Notes: generated by a model from the sequence alone, not told the origin. Counted from the first letter of the stretch, positions 25,563 through 35,631 are shown. The stretch is 64,000 nucleotides of DNA from an uncultured Flavobacteriales bacterium (GCA_943788725.1 CALSRJ010000002.1:248001-312000); one strand, 5' to 3'. Made by a program: numbers and translations.

Positions 25563-26852
25563 GTGAGAAAAGAGAGCTGGTATTTCATTGTGCCCTTGGC
25601 GATAGTTGGTGTGATTGCGATCAGCACGATGCGCTCTAAGCGGCAATACAATGCCGAGATGGAGACGATTGAAACTGCAGACTCATTGATTACCGAAGAA
25701 TGCAACGAAGAATTTGGAATTGACCTCGACGGGTTTCACGTAGAAAAGGGAAAAATTCGCCCTAACCAGTTCCTCGCTGACATCCTTCTCCCCTATGGCA
25801 TTGATTACGCTCGCATCACACGCCTTGCCGAAAAATCCAAACATGTGTATGATATCCGTAAGCTCAATGCGGGTAAAAACTATACCCTTATCTGTTCTTC
25901 TGACAGCGAGCTACACGCAGAGTTCTTTATCTACGAATCATCGGCGATCGACTATGTGGTATTTGACCTGCGAGACACCATAGACATTTACACAGGATCC
26001 AGACCGATCATTTTAGAAGAACGAGAAGCCTCGGGTACCATCACGAGTTCATTGTATCAGACATTGATTGATCAGGATCTAAGTCCAGCCTTGGCAATGG
26101 AAATGTCGGATATCTATGCCTGGTCCATTGACTTCTACCGCATTCAAAAAGGAGACCGCTTCAGAGCGATCTACACCGTAAAAATGGTCAACGGTGAAGC
26201 CGTAGGGGTAGACGAAATCCAGGCGGCGATTTTCGACCACATGGATGCGCCCTATTATGCATTTCTCTTTGCACAAGGGAGCAAGGTCGATTACTTTGAT
26301 GAGGATGGCAACAGTCTCCGAAAGGCCTTTTTGCAAGCCCCTTTGAAATTCAGTCGAATGACTTCTGGATATACGATGCGCCGCTTTCACCCGGTTCAAA
26401 AGCGTTGGAAGGCACACCTTGGAACGGATTACGCCGCACCTACTGGGACACCTATCATGGCGGTAGGCGATGGCATAGTTACCGAGGCTAGGTATTCAAA
26501 ATTCAATGGGAACTATGTCAAGATCAAGCACAACAGCACCTACACCACGCAATACTTGCACATGAGTAAAATTGGAAGTGGCGTGAAGGCAGGTGTTCGT
26601 GTGCGGCAAGGCCAAACCATCGGTTATGTAGGAAGCACAGGATTGGCCACCGGACCTCACGTTTGTTTCCGATTTTGGAAATACGGGAAGCAGGTAGATC
26701 ATCGGCAAGAAAAGATTCCTCCTAGCGAGCCGATCAAGGATGCCTACAAGGAAGCCTTCAAGGATCACCTAGAACGCTGGCAAAAGCGCCTAGAAGAAGT
26801 AGGAAAACAAGAAGTAAAGACGGACGTCGCGGAAGTGGCTCCTATCAAATAG
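25563..26852 (+). CDS. M23 family metallopeptidase (cell-wall endopeptidase-like)
   Basis: A 429-residue membrane-anchored protein with a GTG start directly after the TDO stop codon. Residues 6-22 form a single N-terminal membrane segment. A LysM/OapA-like middle region (KIRPNQFLADILLPYGID ... LNAGKNYTLI) is followed by the peptidase M23 domain: HLGTDYAAPTGTPIMAVGDGIV supplies the HxxxD zinc pair, YLHMSK the next His, and GPHVCFRFWKYGKQVDH replaces the usual HxH by HxC. Family members cut peptidoglycan cross-links or activate other hydrolases; the altered third ligand makes activity uncertain. Overlaps the convergent pdhC gene by 8 nt. Confidence 0.88.
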   Translation: MRKESWYFIVPLAIVGVIAISTMRSKRQYNAEMETIETADSLITEECNEEFGIDLDGFHVEKGKIRPNQFLADILLPYGIDYARITRLAEKSKHVYDIRKLNAGKNYTLICSSDSELHAEFFIYESSAIDYVVFDLRDTIDIYTGSRPIILEEREASGTITSSLYQTLIDQDLSPALAMEMSDIYAWSIDFYRIQKGDRFRAIYTVKMVNGEAVGVDEIQAAIFDHMDAPYYAFLFAQGSKVDYFDEDGNSLRKAFLQAPLKFSRMTSGYTMRRFHPVQKRWKAHLGTDYAAPTGTPIMAVGDGIVTEARYSKFNGNYVKIKHNSTYTTQYLHMSKIGSGVKAGVRVRQGQTIGYVGSTGLATGPHVCFRFWKYGKQVDHRQEKIPPSEPIKDAYKEAFKDHLERWQKRLEEVGKQEVKTDVAEVAPIK

Positions 26853-28113
26853 AGTTCATCCCTAAGAGTACGATCGGATTCTCAACGTACTTCTTAAAGG
26901 TCTGAAGGAACCGAGCTCCTAAGACTCCATCAACCACCCTGTGATCGCAACTCATGGTAACCTTCATACGGTTGCCCACGACGATCTGACCGTTCTTCAC
27001 AACAGGCTCTTCCCTGATGGATCCGATGGCCATGATGCAGCTATCTGGCGGGTTGATGATGGCAGTAAACTCTTCGATGCCGAACATTCCCAAATTTGAT
27101 ATGGTGAAGGTATTCCCCTCCCAATCTTCTGGCTGAAGCTTTTTAGTCTTGGCTCGTTTTGCATAGTCGCGTACTTCCTCAGAAATCTGCGTCAAAGGCT
27201 TACCATCTGCATGGCGAACCACAGGAACCAACAAGCCTTCATCCACGGCTACCGCAACACCAATGTGCACATGCTCATTGTATCGAATGAAGTCTCCGTG
27301 CCATCCGGCGTTAACATCTGGATGATCTTTCAAAGCAACGGCCACCGCCTTGATGACCAAATCATTAAAGGATATCTTATCCGGCGCTATGGCCTCGTTG
27401 ATGGCAAGCCTAGCTTCTACTGCCCGATCCATGTCCAAATCGATCGTGAGGTAGAAATGTGGTGCTGAGAACTTGCTTTCGCTCAAGCGACGTGCGATGG
27501 TCTTTCTCATTTGAGAGACCTCAACATCACGGCTGCGTTCAATCTGAGGAATAGAATGCTTTCCAGCATTCTCTACGTCGCGTTTTACGATGCGTCCGTT
27601 TTCTCCTGACCCGCGAATACCTCGCAAGCTCACGCCACTCTCTTCGGCAAGTCTTCGAGCAAGTGGAGAGATTTTCATACGGTCATCAGCCGAATCGCTC
27701 TTCGAAGGAGCTTTTTCTACAGGCCGTGCCTGGGCTTTTTTCTCAGGCGCACTTGCAGCAGTCTTCACCGGAGCTGGCGCAGCTTTTGGCGTCTCTTTCT
27801 TTGGTTCTTCTTTCTTGTCTCCTGGGGTTGGAGTAGCGCTCTTTGCTTCTTTGAGCAAGGCCTGAATGTCTTCCCCTTTCTCACCGATAATAGCAATCAC
27901 CCCATCCACGATGGTAGATTTTCCGGCGTCTACTTCAATGTGTAACAATGTTCCTGCGTGGAAAGACTCAAACTCCATCGTCGCTTTGTCGGACTCGATT
28001 TCCGCGAGCACGTCTCCACCATTCACTTGTTCTCCTACTTTCTTTTGCCAAGATGCGATGACACCTTCTTCCATGGTGTCACTCAGCTTGGGCATTCTGA
28101 TTACTTCAGCCAT
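26845..28113 (-). CDS. pdhC: Pyruvate dehydrogenase E2 (dihydrolipoamide acetyltransferase)
   Basis: A 422-residue E2 core subunit that transfers the acetyl group from lipoyl-lysine to CoA. Domains: one lipoyl domain (about 1-80; lipoylated Lys in EIESDKATMEFES), an Ala/Pro/Lys-rich linker (about 85-140), a peripheral subunit-binding domain (KISPLARRLAEESGVSLRGIRGSGENGRIVKRDVEN, about 148-183) and the catalytic acyltransferase domain (about 195-422), with the active-site SCDHRVVDGVLGARFL near residue 395. It lies 14 nt downstream of pdhA. Confidence 0.96.
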   Translation of the reverse strand: MAEVIRMPKLSDTMEEGVIASWQKKVGEQVNGGDVLAEIESDKATMEFESFHAGTLLHIEVDAGKSTIVDGVIAIIGEKGEDIQALLKEAKSATPTPGDKKEEPKKETPKAAPAPVKTAASAPEKKAQARPVEKAPSKSDSADDRMKISPLARRLAEESGVSLRGIRGSGENGRIVKRDVENAGKHSIPQIERSRDVEVSQMRKTIARRLSESKFSAPHFYLTIDLDMDRAVEARLAINEAIAPDKISFNDLVIKAVAVALKDHPDVNAGWHGDFIRYNEHVHIGVAVAVDEGLLVPVVRHADGKPLTQISEEVRDYAKRAKTKKLQPEDWEGNTFTISNLGMFGIEEFTAIINPPDSCIMAIGSIREEPVVKNGQIVVGNRMKVTMSCDHRVVDGVLGARFLQTFKKYVENPIVLLGMNSI

Positions 28114-28127
28114 TTTTCAAAATCTTA

Positions 28128-29141
28128 TTAATCCATGATATATGGATAGTCCGCTTGGTCGTATATATCGGTGTAGAGCTCCTCTTCGGCTGGAAGTGGC
28201 GACTCTTCTGCAAAGGTCACTGACGCCTCCACTTTGGCTTTGACTTCGCCTTCGATCTTCTTCACGTCGGCCTCAGTGAGCCAGCCTTGTTCCATGATCT
28301 TGCTGAGCACTTGCGCCAAAGGATCTCGTTCTTTGTATGCGTTCACTTCATCTTTCGTCCGGTACTTCTGAGGATCACTCATCGAGTGACCTTTGTATCG
28401 ATACGTATTGATATCGAGCAAATACGGCCCTTTGCCTTCTCTTGCATGATCCGCAGCTTTCTTAATTGCGTTGTGCACCGCCTCCACGCTCATTCCATCG
28501 ACAGACTCACTTGGCAAGTCATAACTCAATCCAAGTTTCGAAAGATCTGTCACATTGGTAGTTCGCTCTACGGAAGTACCCATCGCATACCCGTTGTTCT
28601 CAACGATGAATACAACAGGAAGTTTCCAGATCATGGCCATGTTAAAAGTCTCGTGTAATGCACCTTGACGCACAGCGCCGTCTCCCATGAAGGTTAGACA
28701 CACATTACCCGTCTCATTGTACTTTTCTGCAAATGCGATGCCTGCTCCCATTGGAATCTGAGCCCCCACGATACCGTGTCCACCCATCATGTTCAGCTCC
28801 TTATCAAACATGTGCATGGAGCCTCCTTTGCCTTTAGAGCAACCAGTACTCTTACCATAGAGCTCAGCCATCACGTATTTTGGGTCCATTCCCAATGCGA
28901 TTGGATGCGCATGATCACGGTAAGCCGTGATGATCTTATCCCCTTTTATCATCGCTGAGGCGAATCCAGCAGCCACTGCTTCTTGGCCGATATACAGGTG
29001 ACAAAATCCTCCAAATTTTTGCTGGAGATACAGATTTCCACAGGTCTCTTCGAACCTTCTCATCATCAGCATATCCTTATACCACTTGAGGTATTGCGCT
29101 TTGCTGAATTCCAGTTTTTCCGATGCTTTTTTCTTCGCCAT
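28128..29141 (-). CDS. pdhA: Pyruvate dehydrogenase E1 component, alpha subunit
   Basis: A 337-residue TPP-dependent E1 alpha subunit from the ATG at 29141 (MAKKKASEKLEF); ATG 29147 adds two residues. A longer frame to 29270 has no family character and overlaps cdd. Seen: YLKWYKDMLMMRRFEETC, YIGQEAVAAGFASAM, a phosphorylation-loop-like YRDHAHPIALG and the TPP motif GDGAVRQGALHETFNMAMIWKLPVVFIVENN (about residues 160-190). No E1 beta gene follows in this window, so it must be elsewhere. Works with pdhC downstream. Confidence 0.95.
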   Translation of the reverse strand: MAKKKASEKLEFSKAQYLKWYKDMLMMRRFEETCGNLYLQQKFGGFCHLYIGQEAVAAGFASAMIKGDKIITAYRDHAHPIALGMDPKYVMAELYGKSTGCSKGKGGSMHMFDKELNMMGGHGIVGAQIPMGAGIAFAEKYNETGNVCLTFMGDGAVRQGALHETFNMAMIWKLPVVFIVENNGYAMGTSVERTTNVTDLSKLGLSYDLPSESVDGMSVEAVHNAIKKAADHAREGKGPYLLDINTYRYKGHSMSDPQKYRTKDEVNAYKERDPLAQVLSKIMEQGWLTEADVKKIEGEVKAKVEASVTFAEESPLPAEEELYTDIYDQADYPYIMD

Positions 29142-29208
29142 TGTCATTCTTTCAAGGAGGGCAAAAATATAACTTGAACACAATGAAACAGCATTCAAGC
29201 CGAATTGC

Positions 29209-29694
29209 TTAATTCTTGAGCTGAGGGAGGTAGAAATGGAAGGGCAATAGGTCCTTTCCGGAGGGAACAATCAACACCTTTCCAGAAGGCGAATGCAAGA
29301 GAAGTTCTATTGCCGACCCTTGCACCTTTTCAAGCTCACAGATAACCTGTCGACAAATGCCGCAAGGCGCTAAAACTCCGGTCATCTCGAAGGATTTTGG
29401 ATCGGCACTCAATGCCATACGAACCAAACGTTCGCCAGGATGCTGATCCCCAGCATAATTCATAACGTTGCGTTCCGCACACGTTCCAGCGGGAAAGGAA
29501 GCGTTCTCCTTGTTGCTCGCAGAAACTACAGATCCATTTTCAAGTTGCACTGCCGCACCAACGTGGAAGTTGGAATAAGGGGCATAGGCTTGGTGACATG
29601 CCTCTATCGAAGCTTCTACAAGGGCTATTTGCTCAACGGACAAGTCACCTAGTGAATCGAGCTCCTCAAACGTCAGCGTTATCTGTCGTTTCAT
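29209..29694 (-). CDS. cdd: Cytidine deaminase
   Basis: A 161-residue zinc-dependent cytidine/deoxycytidine deaminase from the ATG at 29694. Zinc and catalytic motifs are present: CAERNVMNYAG (C-A-E with catalytic Glu, about residue 75) and PCGICRQVICEL (PCxxC, about residues 110-121). AYAPYSNFHVGAAVQLENGSV is the substrate-binding opening. The frame extends to 29763 but would overlap ispF. The cdd-pdhA-pdhC order downstream of porV is, to my knowledge, common in flavobacteria. Confidence 0.94.
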   Translation of the reverse strand: MKRQITLTFEELDSLGDLSVEQIALVEASIEACHQAYAPYSNFHVGAAVQLENGSVVSASNKENASFPAGTCAERNVMNYAGDQHPGERLVRMALSADPKSFEMTGVLAPCGICRQVICELEKVQGSAIELLLHSPSGKVLIVPSGKDLLPFHFYLPQLKN

Positions 29695-29701
29695 GTCTTG
29701 A

Positions 29702-30184
29702 TTAAGCTTCTTTCTCGAGCAAAACGACAGCATAGGCTTCGATGCCTTGCTTTGAGCCAACAAACCCCAACTTTTCTGAGGTAGTTGCTTTCACTCCAAC
29801 ATCGTCGGTTTGAATATTACAAAGTCCTGCAATGGTCAACTGCATTTCTCCGATGTATGGCGCAATCTTAGGAACTTCTGATACGAGCGTTGCGTCAATG
29901 TTACCGACCGTATACCCCTTCGCATGCGCCAACTTCATAACTTCAGATAGCAGGTTTCGGCTGTCCGCATCTTTAAAGTCGACACTGGTATTGGGGAAAT
30001 GGTATCCAATATCACGCAGACCAGCTGCTCCGAGAATGGCATCACAGATAGCGTGCAAAACCACATCGGCATCAGAATGCCCATCCGGACCGAGTTCTGA
30101 TTCCATGTCTACACCACCCAACCGACATGGTCTGCCTGCTTTGAGCTGGTGTACGTCGTAACCAAATCCGACCTTTATTCTCAT
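29702..30184 (-). CDS. ispF: 2-C-methyl-D-erythritol 2,4-cyclodiphosphate synthase
   Basis: A 160-residue MEP-pathway enzyme that cyclises CDP-methylerythritol 2-phosphate. Family signatures: GFGYDVHQLKAGRPCRLGGV (metal-binding D-x-H at about residues 9-11), SDADVVLHAICDAILGAAGLRDIGYHFP (about 37-64) and KATTSEKLGFVG near the C-terminus. Length is typical. It overlaps the upstream porV gene by 4 nt (ATGA), an isoprenoid gene inside the secretion operon. Confidence 0.95.
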   Translation of the reverse strand: MRIKVGFGYDVHQLKAGRPCRLGGVDMESELGPDGHSDADVVLHAICDAILGAAGLRDIGYHFPNTSVDFKDADSRNLLSEVMKLAHAKGYTVGNIDATLVSEVPKIAPYIGEMQLTIAGLCNIQTDDVGVKATTSEKLGFVGSKQGIEAYAVVLLEKEA

Positions 30185-31482
30185 TGTTGAGGTTCGTCCT
30201 TGTTCACTGCCTCTGCAAAATCAAAGGACAAGGTGAAGCGCAAGGTGTTTGCGAGTGGCGATTGGGCACCTTGGTTGGTGCGCACATTATAGGTGGAAAT
30301 CAAGTAACTGAAATCCAATCCAAAAACATTGAGGCGAAGTCCAGCACCTAGCGTCACAAATCTTCTGTTTCCTTTTGAATAGTGCTCGGTGAAATAGCCC
30401 ATTCTAAAGGCAAACTGTTCTGCATACCAATACTCAAGCCCGAGGCCAGCAGAGAACTCATTGAGTTCCTCTCTAAAAACGCCACCTCCGTAAGGCACCC
30501 ATACACCTTGGTCATTGTATGCACCGTATCCAGGAGCATCGTAGAAAGAAGTGAATACAGCAGAAGGAACGGGACGGTCGGGGTCCATTCCAGAAGAAAC
30601 CACCAGTCCGCTTTCGTCCTCTAAGAACCCTCCGCCTTCGTCATCTGGCAGACGCGCATAACGCGGAGGAGAAGGCACTAGATATTTGTTTAAATCAACT
30701 GAAAAGCTCAATTTATTCGATTCATCGAGCTCCCAAGTCACCCTTGGACCTAACCGCAAGTTCATCGGAAGGAAGTCTCTTCTGGTTGCATCGGTATAAG
30801 AAATCTTAGCCCCCAGGTTGCTGATGGCCACGCCCCAAGCTACCGTTGCGTCCTTTTGAAACATTTCAATGTCTTTGTTCTCGTAATAAACACCTAGGTC
30901 CACGGCAGCAGAACGCCCTGGGCGGGAGCTCGCGCCTCCTACGGTTTGTCCACCAGTTAGGTTGGAACTGAGAAACTTAGCACTGAGCCCACCAGAAAGG
31001 CGGTCAGCGAGGATCCGAGAATAACCCGCAGAAATGGAAAACTCATTGGGCGTAAATTGAATGGTACTGTTACCGAATTGATCCGTGAATTGAATACTTC
31101 CCAAAGAAAAGTAGCGCATTGAAACAGCAGCGGTACTCATTCGATCGATACGGTAGTATCCGGTCAGGTAGGACATCGAAATATCCGGCACTAAAGCTCT
31201 AAGCCAAGGAGTGTAGGAGATCGAAGCACCCGATTTATCCTTAATGAAGGCGTATTTAGCCACATTCCAGTGCATGCTAGCTGCATCAGCACTCGTAGCA
31301 ACACCCACATCGCCCATGCCACCCCCGCGCGTTTCTGGGTTGATGATTAAGAAGGGCACCGCCGTCGTGATTGTATTCAATTGCAACGTACCACCATCCA
31401 CCTGACTAAGGTTCAGCTGACCCATGGCGTTGGTATAGACACCAACGATCCCGAATAATGCTGCCAGAACTCTAATTCTCAT
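30181..31482 (-). CDS. porV: T9SS outer membrane protein PorV
   Basis: A 433-residue outer-membrane beta-barrel of the PorV/LptO family. The signal peptide ends near GVYTNAMG; then TTAVPFLIINPETRGGGMGDVGVATSADAASMHWNVAKYAF, the highly conserved PorV N-terminus. The rest shows alternating strands (for example ISAGYSRILADRLSGGLSAKFLSS) and ends in a strand with aromatic residues, as barrels do. In T9SS, PorV carries substrates from the translocon to the PorU sortase. It lies directly downstream of porU, which supports the assignment. Confidence 0.95.
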   Translation of the reverse strand: MRIRVLAALFGIVGVYTNAMGQLNLSQVDGGTLQLNTITTAVPFLIINPETRGGGMGDVGVATSADAASMHWNVAKYAFIKDKSGASISYTPWLRALVPDISMSYLTGYYRIDRMSTAAVSMRYFSLGSIQFTDQFGNSTIQFTPNEFSISAGYSRILADRLSGGLSAKFLSSNLTGGQTVGGASSRPGRSAAVDLGVYYENKDIEMFQKDATVAWGVAISNLGAKISYTDATRRDFLPMNLRLGPRVTWELDESNKLSFSVDLNKYLVPSPPRYARLPDDEGGGFLEDESGLVVSSGMDPDRPVPSAVFTSFYDAPGYGAYNDQGVWVPYGGGVFREELNEFSAGLGLEYWYAEQFAFRMGYFTEHYSKGNRRFVTLGAGLRLNVFGLDFSYLISTYNVRTNQGAQSPLANTLRFTLSFDFAEAVNKDEPQQ

Positions 31483-31561
31483 ATGCTTCCTTTCTTACAG
31501 GTAGATTTGATGCGATAGGCCTTCAAAAATAAGACGGCAAATATAGCCATTAGGACAGGTA

Positions 31562-34500
31562 CTATCTCAGTAAAACAAGACGTTCAAATTTTTCAACGGA
31601 TTCTCCAGTAGGAGTTTTCACTGCCACTTTATATAAATAGACCCCCTTCGCAAGCTGATCATCAAACTCATCCCTACCGTTCCAATCAATCGGCCCAACA
31701 CGAAATCCATCGGAAAAATAATCGCCTCCCAAGGACTTAACCAACTTACCAGCTACGGTGAACACATCAATAGAAACATCTAACTGCTGTCCTGGTTTAT
31801 TGTGCTCGAAGAAAAATTGCGTGTTTGTGGTAAATGGATTCGGATAATTCAGCACATGATTCAACGCTAATTCCTCGGAACTTGCAACAACAAACTCGGT
31901 GTAGGCTTCCCCCGGATTGTTATTGACATCCCACACTTGCAACTTCAAGGAATGCCGACCCTCCTCTAAATCAGCAAATGGAAAGCGAATGGTTCCTTCG
32001 GTATACGAATCAATTTTTGCCTCGTAGTAATCGTTTAGAATGATCGTGTTTGAAGTGACGTTGTCCAACACAGCGGTGATATCATGGCCAATACCATTGC
32101 CGACCATATTGATTCCATTGTCATCAGTAACTTCTGCATAAAGATCAGGGTGTTCATCAGTGAGTCCACCGAAAACAAACTTGGTGTCGTTCATATATAA
32201 GTCTACCACCGGGCCTTCTTCATCTTGGATCGGATTCTTAGACAAACCACCAATGATGAAGTCCCTGAAGTCTCCGTGCGCGTCAATGCTTCCTCCTTCC
32301 GCATAAATATTCACCCTTCCGATGCCGTACTTCCGGTTGATGTCTTTTGGCACCACGAATTCGAAGGAAAACTCACCATTCTTTACACTGGCCTTGCCTT
32401 TGAAGATCACATTCTTCCATTCTTTATAATCGAACGGTCCTAAGCCATCGTTGGACAGGGTCTGGAGTTCTGATTCTTTGTCGAACACACTGGGGTAAAC
32501 AATACCACTAAATCCCTCTACCTTGATTCCGTTGGAATCTGCTATGAAGCCACTGATGCGCACCTTTTCTAATGCCCTAATGGTATCAGGAATCTCAGTG
32601 ATTACCGCATCAAAAACAGGCTGTACGAGTCGCATCGCAGGATCGCCGAGCAGGGCAAAACTGCGGCTGTTGAATTGCGAGAATTCACCCACATCAAGCG
32701 TCTGAATCTTCGTTTGCAACACCAAATCCCCCAGTCTGGGAATAAGTACGTCGTCAGCATTGAAAGCCTGCTCCGTAAATTTTTTGGTGAGGGTGAGGTT
32801 TGGGCCGGCATACACCGCACGCGTTGTAGAGAGCAAAGCGACGCCGCCGCCATTTGGATTGAGGAGAGCATATTCACCGCCAGAAGTTCGACGGGGATCA
32901 TCGAAGCGAGAGAATTCACAAGTAGCCGTAATGAAGAGCGGCATGCGAGGCAAGTTCTCCCATTTATTGATGGTTGGCACTTCTAGAATTCGCTCGTGAG
33001 CCCAGCCCAACTCTCCTCCATGACCGATGTAATACATCATAAGCGCCCCCTTGCTGATTTGATCGCTGATCGCATCCGCCCCTTCCGGATAGCGTTCACC
33101 TCCAGATCCAGATTGCTGCTTATAGGAATCTAGATACAATTTTCGGGTAATAATCTCCAACGTACTCGTATCGATTCTCAATCCAATTTTCCCGTTGTTT
33201 TCAAAATCTCGCATGAATACCAAGCCCGGCTCAGCATCATCAGCAACAAATGCAACTACATTTCTCCACTCCCCAAAGGAGGCCGAGCTATTCGCGTAGG
33301 CGAGGATCTTTTTCACCACATCATCGGCTTCTTTCTTTGACCGCACTGGGAGTCGCCCTACACCGATATCCAAATAATCTGCCGCCGCTTCTCCTTCGTC
33401 ATCATCCAAGAGTCCAAAAAAGTCATCGCTTGCAATCGACCCCGTTGGAGAAAGACTGGTATACATCTGATACGTAGGGACGAAGTTTGAGTTTCCTGAA
33501 ACTCTGTTCTTATAATCATAGGAAGCATCACCATATAGGAGCACATATTTTATAGGTCTTCCACCACTCTCAAACCCTTCAAAATAGAGCATTCGGATGA
33601 ACTCTTTGATGGCCGTTATGTCCTGTGCTCCGCCAGAAAATTCATTGTAAGCCTGATCTGGAGTGACCACCAGGGTGTTGAACCCATCAACCGTCTCGTG
33701 GTAGCTGGCTAGCTGCTCCGCTTGTCCGACGAAAGAAGAGTGGGCCACAATCAGGTAATCGATATTCTCTGCGGCATGCAGATTTTGGTTCGGGACGCGC
33801 TTTGAGAATCGTGGTTTAAGGAAGTCTTGCCCATCAAAGCAAACAAACTCTCTTAAGACAGAAGTCTCCCGCTTGAAAGTGAACCCCGTTTGTACATTCC
33901 CAGACAAGACCATTTCACGCACATCATGCGGATTGGTCACGTCCCAAACGGTGATTGGAACTTTGGACTGAACCGAAAACGAAGTGATATTTCCTGCTCC
34001 GATGCTTTCCTTATCGCGGAAGAACATGAAAGGATCCAAGAAGGATAAATTACGCCTCGCGTTGATTTCGATGAAATCGATCCAAGCCGTAGCCAATGCA
34101 TTGGAACCTTTGTTCAGTGCGATTTTGGTTAGAAGATCACCATCCCTTGGCTGAACAGCCAAGTCTAGAATGCCATCATCAGCGTATAATGCACCATAAA
34201 AATCCGCCACCGGAGCAACGGATGAAGTATCTGCAGCCCCCCCTTGATTGGGCAGTGACAATCTAAGCTCCACTCCCGAAACACCGATGGAACGCGCAGC
34301 GTATTCTGCTCTGACCTGCACTTTGGAATTTTTGTCAATCTGAGGAACCGAAAACCCAAAATCAAGTTCAGAAATGGTACCCAATTGTTCTCCGTACCAA
34401 ACCCTGCCTGATTTGATCAAGTTAGATAGGTCCTCTTCATGGTAATCTACAAAGTCATACGAAGAGCTCTGAACATTGGCAGCAGCTGATTCTGTGAGGG

Positions 34501-35458
34501 TAGTTATCCTGCTCGACTGCCCAACTCCTTCCACATTTATAAAATAGTAGACCGAATCAGCAAATGGATTGAGTTCGTGGCGGAAACGATCGTTCTTTAC
34601 CTCCCAGACTACCTGGTCGGCGCCGGCGAAGAGAAAATAATCTCCCGCCCCAAAGGTGCCATCACCTCCATCGTCTACCCGGATTGAAATGGGCGCTAAG
34701 TCATCTGGGCGTTCGGCCGAGTTCTTCATCTTAAGCATACCCGCTGACGTGCCGTAAACCCTCAATAATGAGGATGGAAAAGGCGATAGGTTCGACCAGT
34801 ATCCTTGTAAGTCTTTATAGGTAACTTGATAGACGCCATCTACCGCTGTGGCGACTTTAACCCAGTCTCCAGAAGCAAGGACACTGATCGCCTCCCAAAC
34901 GTGGTCGGCGCGATCGCCGCCTCTTCCTGGACTTGCCGTTTCATTCCACTCAAGATCGAATGCTATCAGGCGCTCGATTCGCCCTCCTCGGTTTCGGATA
35001 GGATTTATCTGCACCACTCCCATCCGAATTCTTGCTGCTGTACCGATTGAAGTAAGCACTTCAAACTCCTCACCAAGGTTCAGCGACTTAAGGATCTTGC
35101 GTTCTTCGGGGGTGACCTCAACTGCAATGGCTTTCCTAATTACCGCATTCAGTTCCGTCGTCTGAGGTGACAATTTCCGTCGCGTTGACCAATACGGCAA
35201 TACCCCATCGCTTTTCAATCCACAACCATCGCATTCAATCGAATTGATCTCTCGCTTATCCAATGTCTGATACATTCGAATGCGATATCCTCCAATTCGA
35301 TGTTCACGATCAGGAACATTATTACCCATCTGAGGCTCGATTGTGGTCACACCTACCGCATTTCCGTTGATCTCTTTCCTGACCTGTTGAGCAGACATGG
35401 TATGACCCATCACAGTGAAAAGCACCAGCAATGCAACAGAGGGAATACTAAACGACAT
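31562..35458 (-). CDS. porU: T9SS C-terminal signal peptidase/sortase PorU
   Basis: About 1,298 residues from the ATG at 35458 (a start six codons upstream at 35476 is also open). Signal peptide MSFSIPSVALLVLFTVMGHTMSAQ. The middle is a gingipain-like C25 cysteine peptidase domain: catalytic His in MYYIGHGGELGWAHERIL (about residue 815) and catalytic Cys in LFITATCEFSRFDDPRRTSGGEYALL (about 850). The C-terminus has Ig-like parts and its own T9SS sorting-like domain (NYPNPFTTNTQFFFEHNKPG ... KGVYLYKV). PorU removes the C-terminal signal of T9SS cargo and attaches it to the surface. First gene of the porU-porV-ispF-cdd-pdhA-pdhC run. Confidence 0.95.
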   Translation of the reverse strand: MSFSIPSVALLVLFTVMGHTMSAQQVRKEINGNAVGVTTIEPQMGNNVPDREHRIGGYRIRMYQTLDKREINSIECDGCGLKSDGVLPYWSTRRKLSPQTTELNAVIRKAIAVEVTPEERKILKSLNLGEEFEVLTSIGTAARIRMGVVQINPIRNRGGRIERLIAFDLEWNETASPGRGGDRADHVWEAISVLASGDWVKVATAVDGVYQVTYKDLQGYWSNLSPFPSSLLRVYGTSAGMLKMKNSAERPDDLAPISIRVDDGGDGTFGAGDYFLFAGADQVVWEVKNDRFRHELNPFADSVYYFINVEGVGQSSRITTLTESAAANVQSSSYDFVDYHEEDLSNLIKSGRVWYGEQLGTISELDFGFSVPQIDKNSKVQVRAEYAARSIGVSGVELRLSLPNQGGAADTSSVAPVADFYGALYADDGILDLAVQPRDGDLLTKIALNKGSNALATAWIDFIEINARRNLSFLDPFMFFRDKESIGAGNITSFSVQSKVPITVWDVTNPHDVREMVLSGNVQTGFTFKRETSVLREFVCFDGQDFLKPRFSKRVPNQNLHAAENIDYLIVAHSSFVGQAEQLASYHETVDGFNTLVVTPDQAYNEFSGGAQDITAIKEFIRMLYFEGFESGGRPIKYVLLYGDASYDYKNRVSGNSNFVPTYQMYTSLSPTGSIASDDFFGLLDDDEGEAAADYLDIGVGRLPVRSKKEADDVVKKILAYANSSASFGEWRNVVAFVADDAEPGLVFMRDFENNGKIGLRIDTSTLEIITRKLYLDSYKQQSGSGGERYPEGADAISDQISKGALMMYYIGHGGELGWAHERILEVPTINKWENLPRMPLFITATCEFSRFDDPRRTSGGEYALLNPNGGGVALLSTTRAVYAGPNLTLTKKFTEQAFNADDVLIPRLGDLVLQTKIQTLDVGEFSQFNSRSFALLGDPAMRLVQPVFDAVITEIPDTIRALEKVRISGFIADSNGIKVEGFSGIVYPSVFDKESELQTLSNDGLGPFDYKEWKNVIFKGKASVKNGEFSFEFVVPKDINRKYGIGRVNIYAEGGSIDAHGDFRDFIIGGLSKNPIQDEEGPVVDLYMNDTKFVFGGLTDEHPDLYAEVTDDNGINMVGNGIGHDITAVLDNVTSNTIILNDYYEAKIDSYTEGTIRFPFADLEEGRHSLKLQVWDVNNNPGEAYTEFVVASSEELALNHVLNYPNPFTTNTQFFFEHNKPGQQLDVSIDVFTVAGKLVKSLGGDYFSDGFRVGPIDWNGRDEFDDQLAKGVYLYKVAVKTPTGESVEKFERLVLLR

Positions 35459-35580
35459 CTTTAAACGACCAATCAATGTTTTTTGTGGTTATATTTGTGA
35501 CTCTTTTTTTTCAGTCACAGCAAACGTGCGTGAAAAAAAGTTATTGCTAGTAAGGATAACGATTGTTTGTAGTGAAAGGT

Positions 35581-35608
35581 TTGCGGGGTAAATATATTCG
35601 TATAATTG
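35581..35608 (+). promoter_or_regulatory. Candidate promoter of the porP/sprF-gldJ unit
   Basis: TTG at 35581-35583 and TATAATTG at 35601-35608 are 17 nt apart, close to the Bacteroidota -33/-7 pattern TTG-N(17-23)-TAnnTTTG. The element ends 23 nt before the ATG at 35632, consistent with a short leader. Confidence 0.45.
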
Positions 35609-35631
35609 CGCAGTTTGCAAGGAATACAGAA

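Noticed and set aside
29142-29270. N-terminal extension of pdhA to 29270
   Set aside because: The extra residues have no E1 character and would overlap the cdd coding end; ATG at 29141 or 29147 fits.
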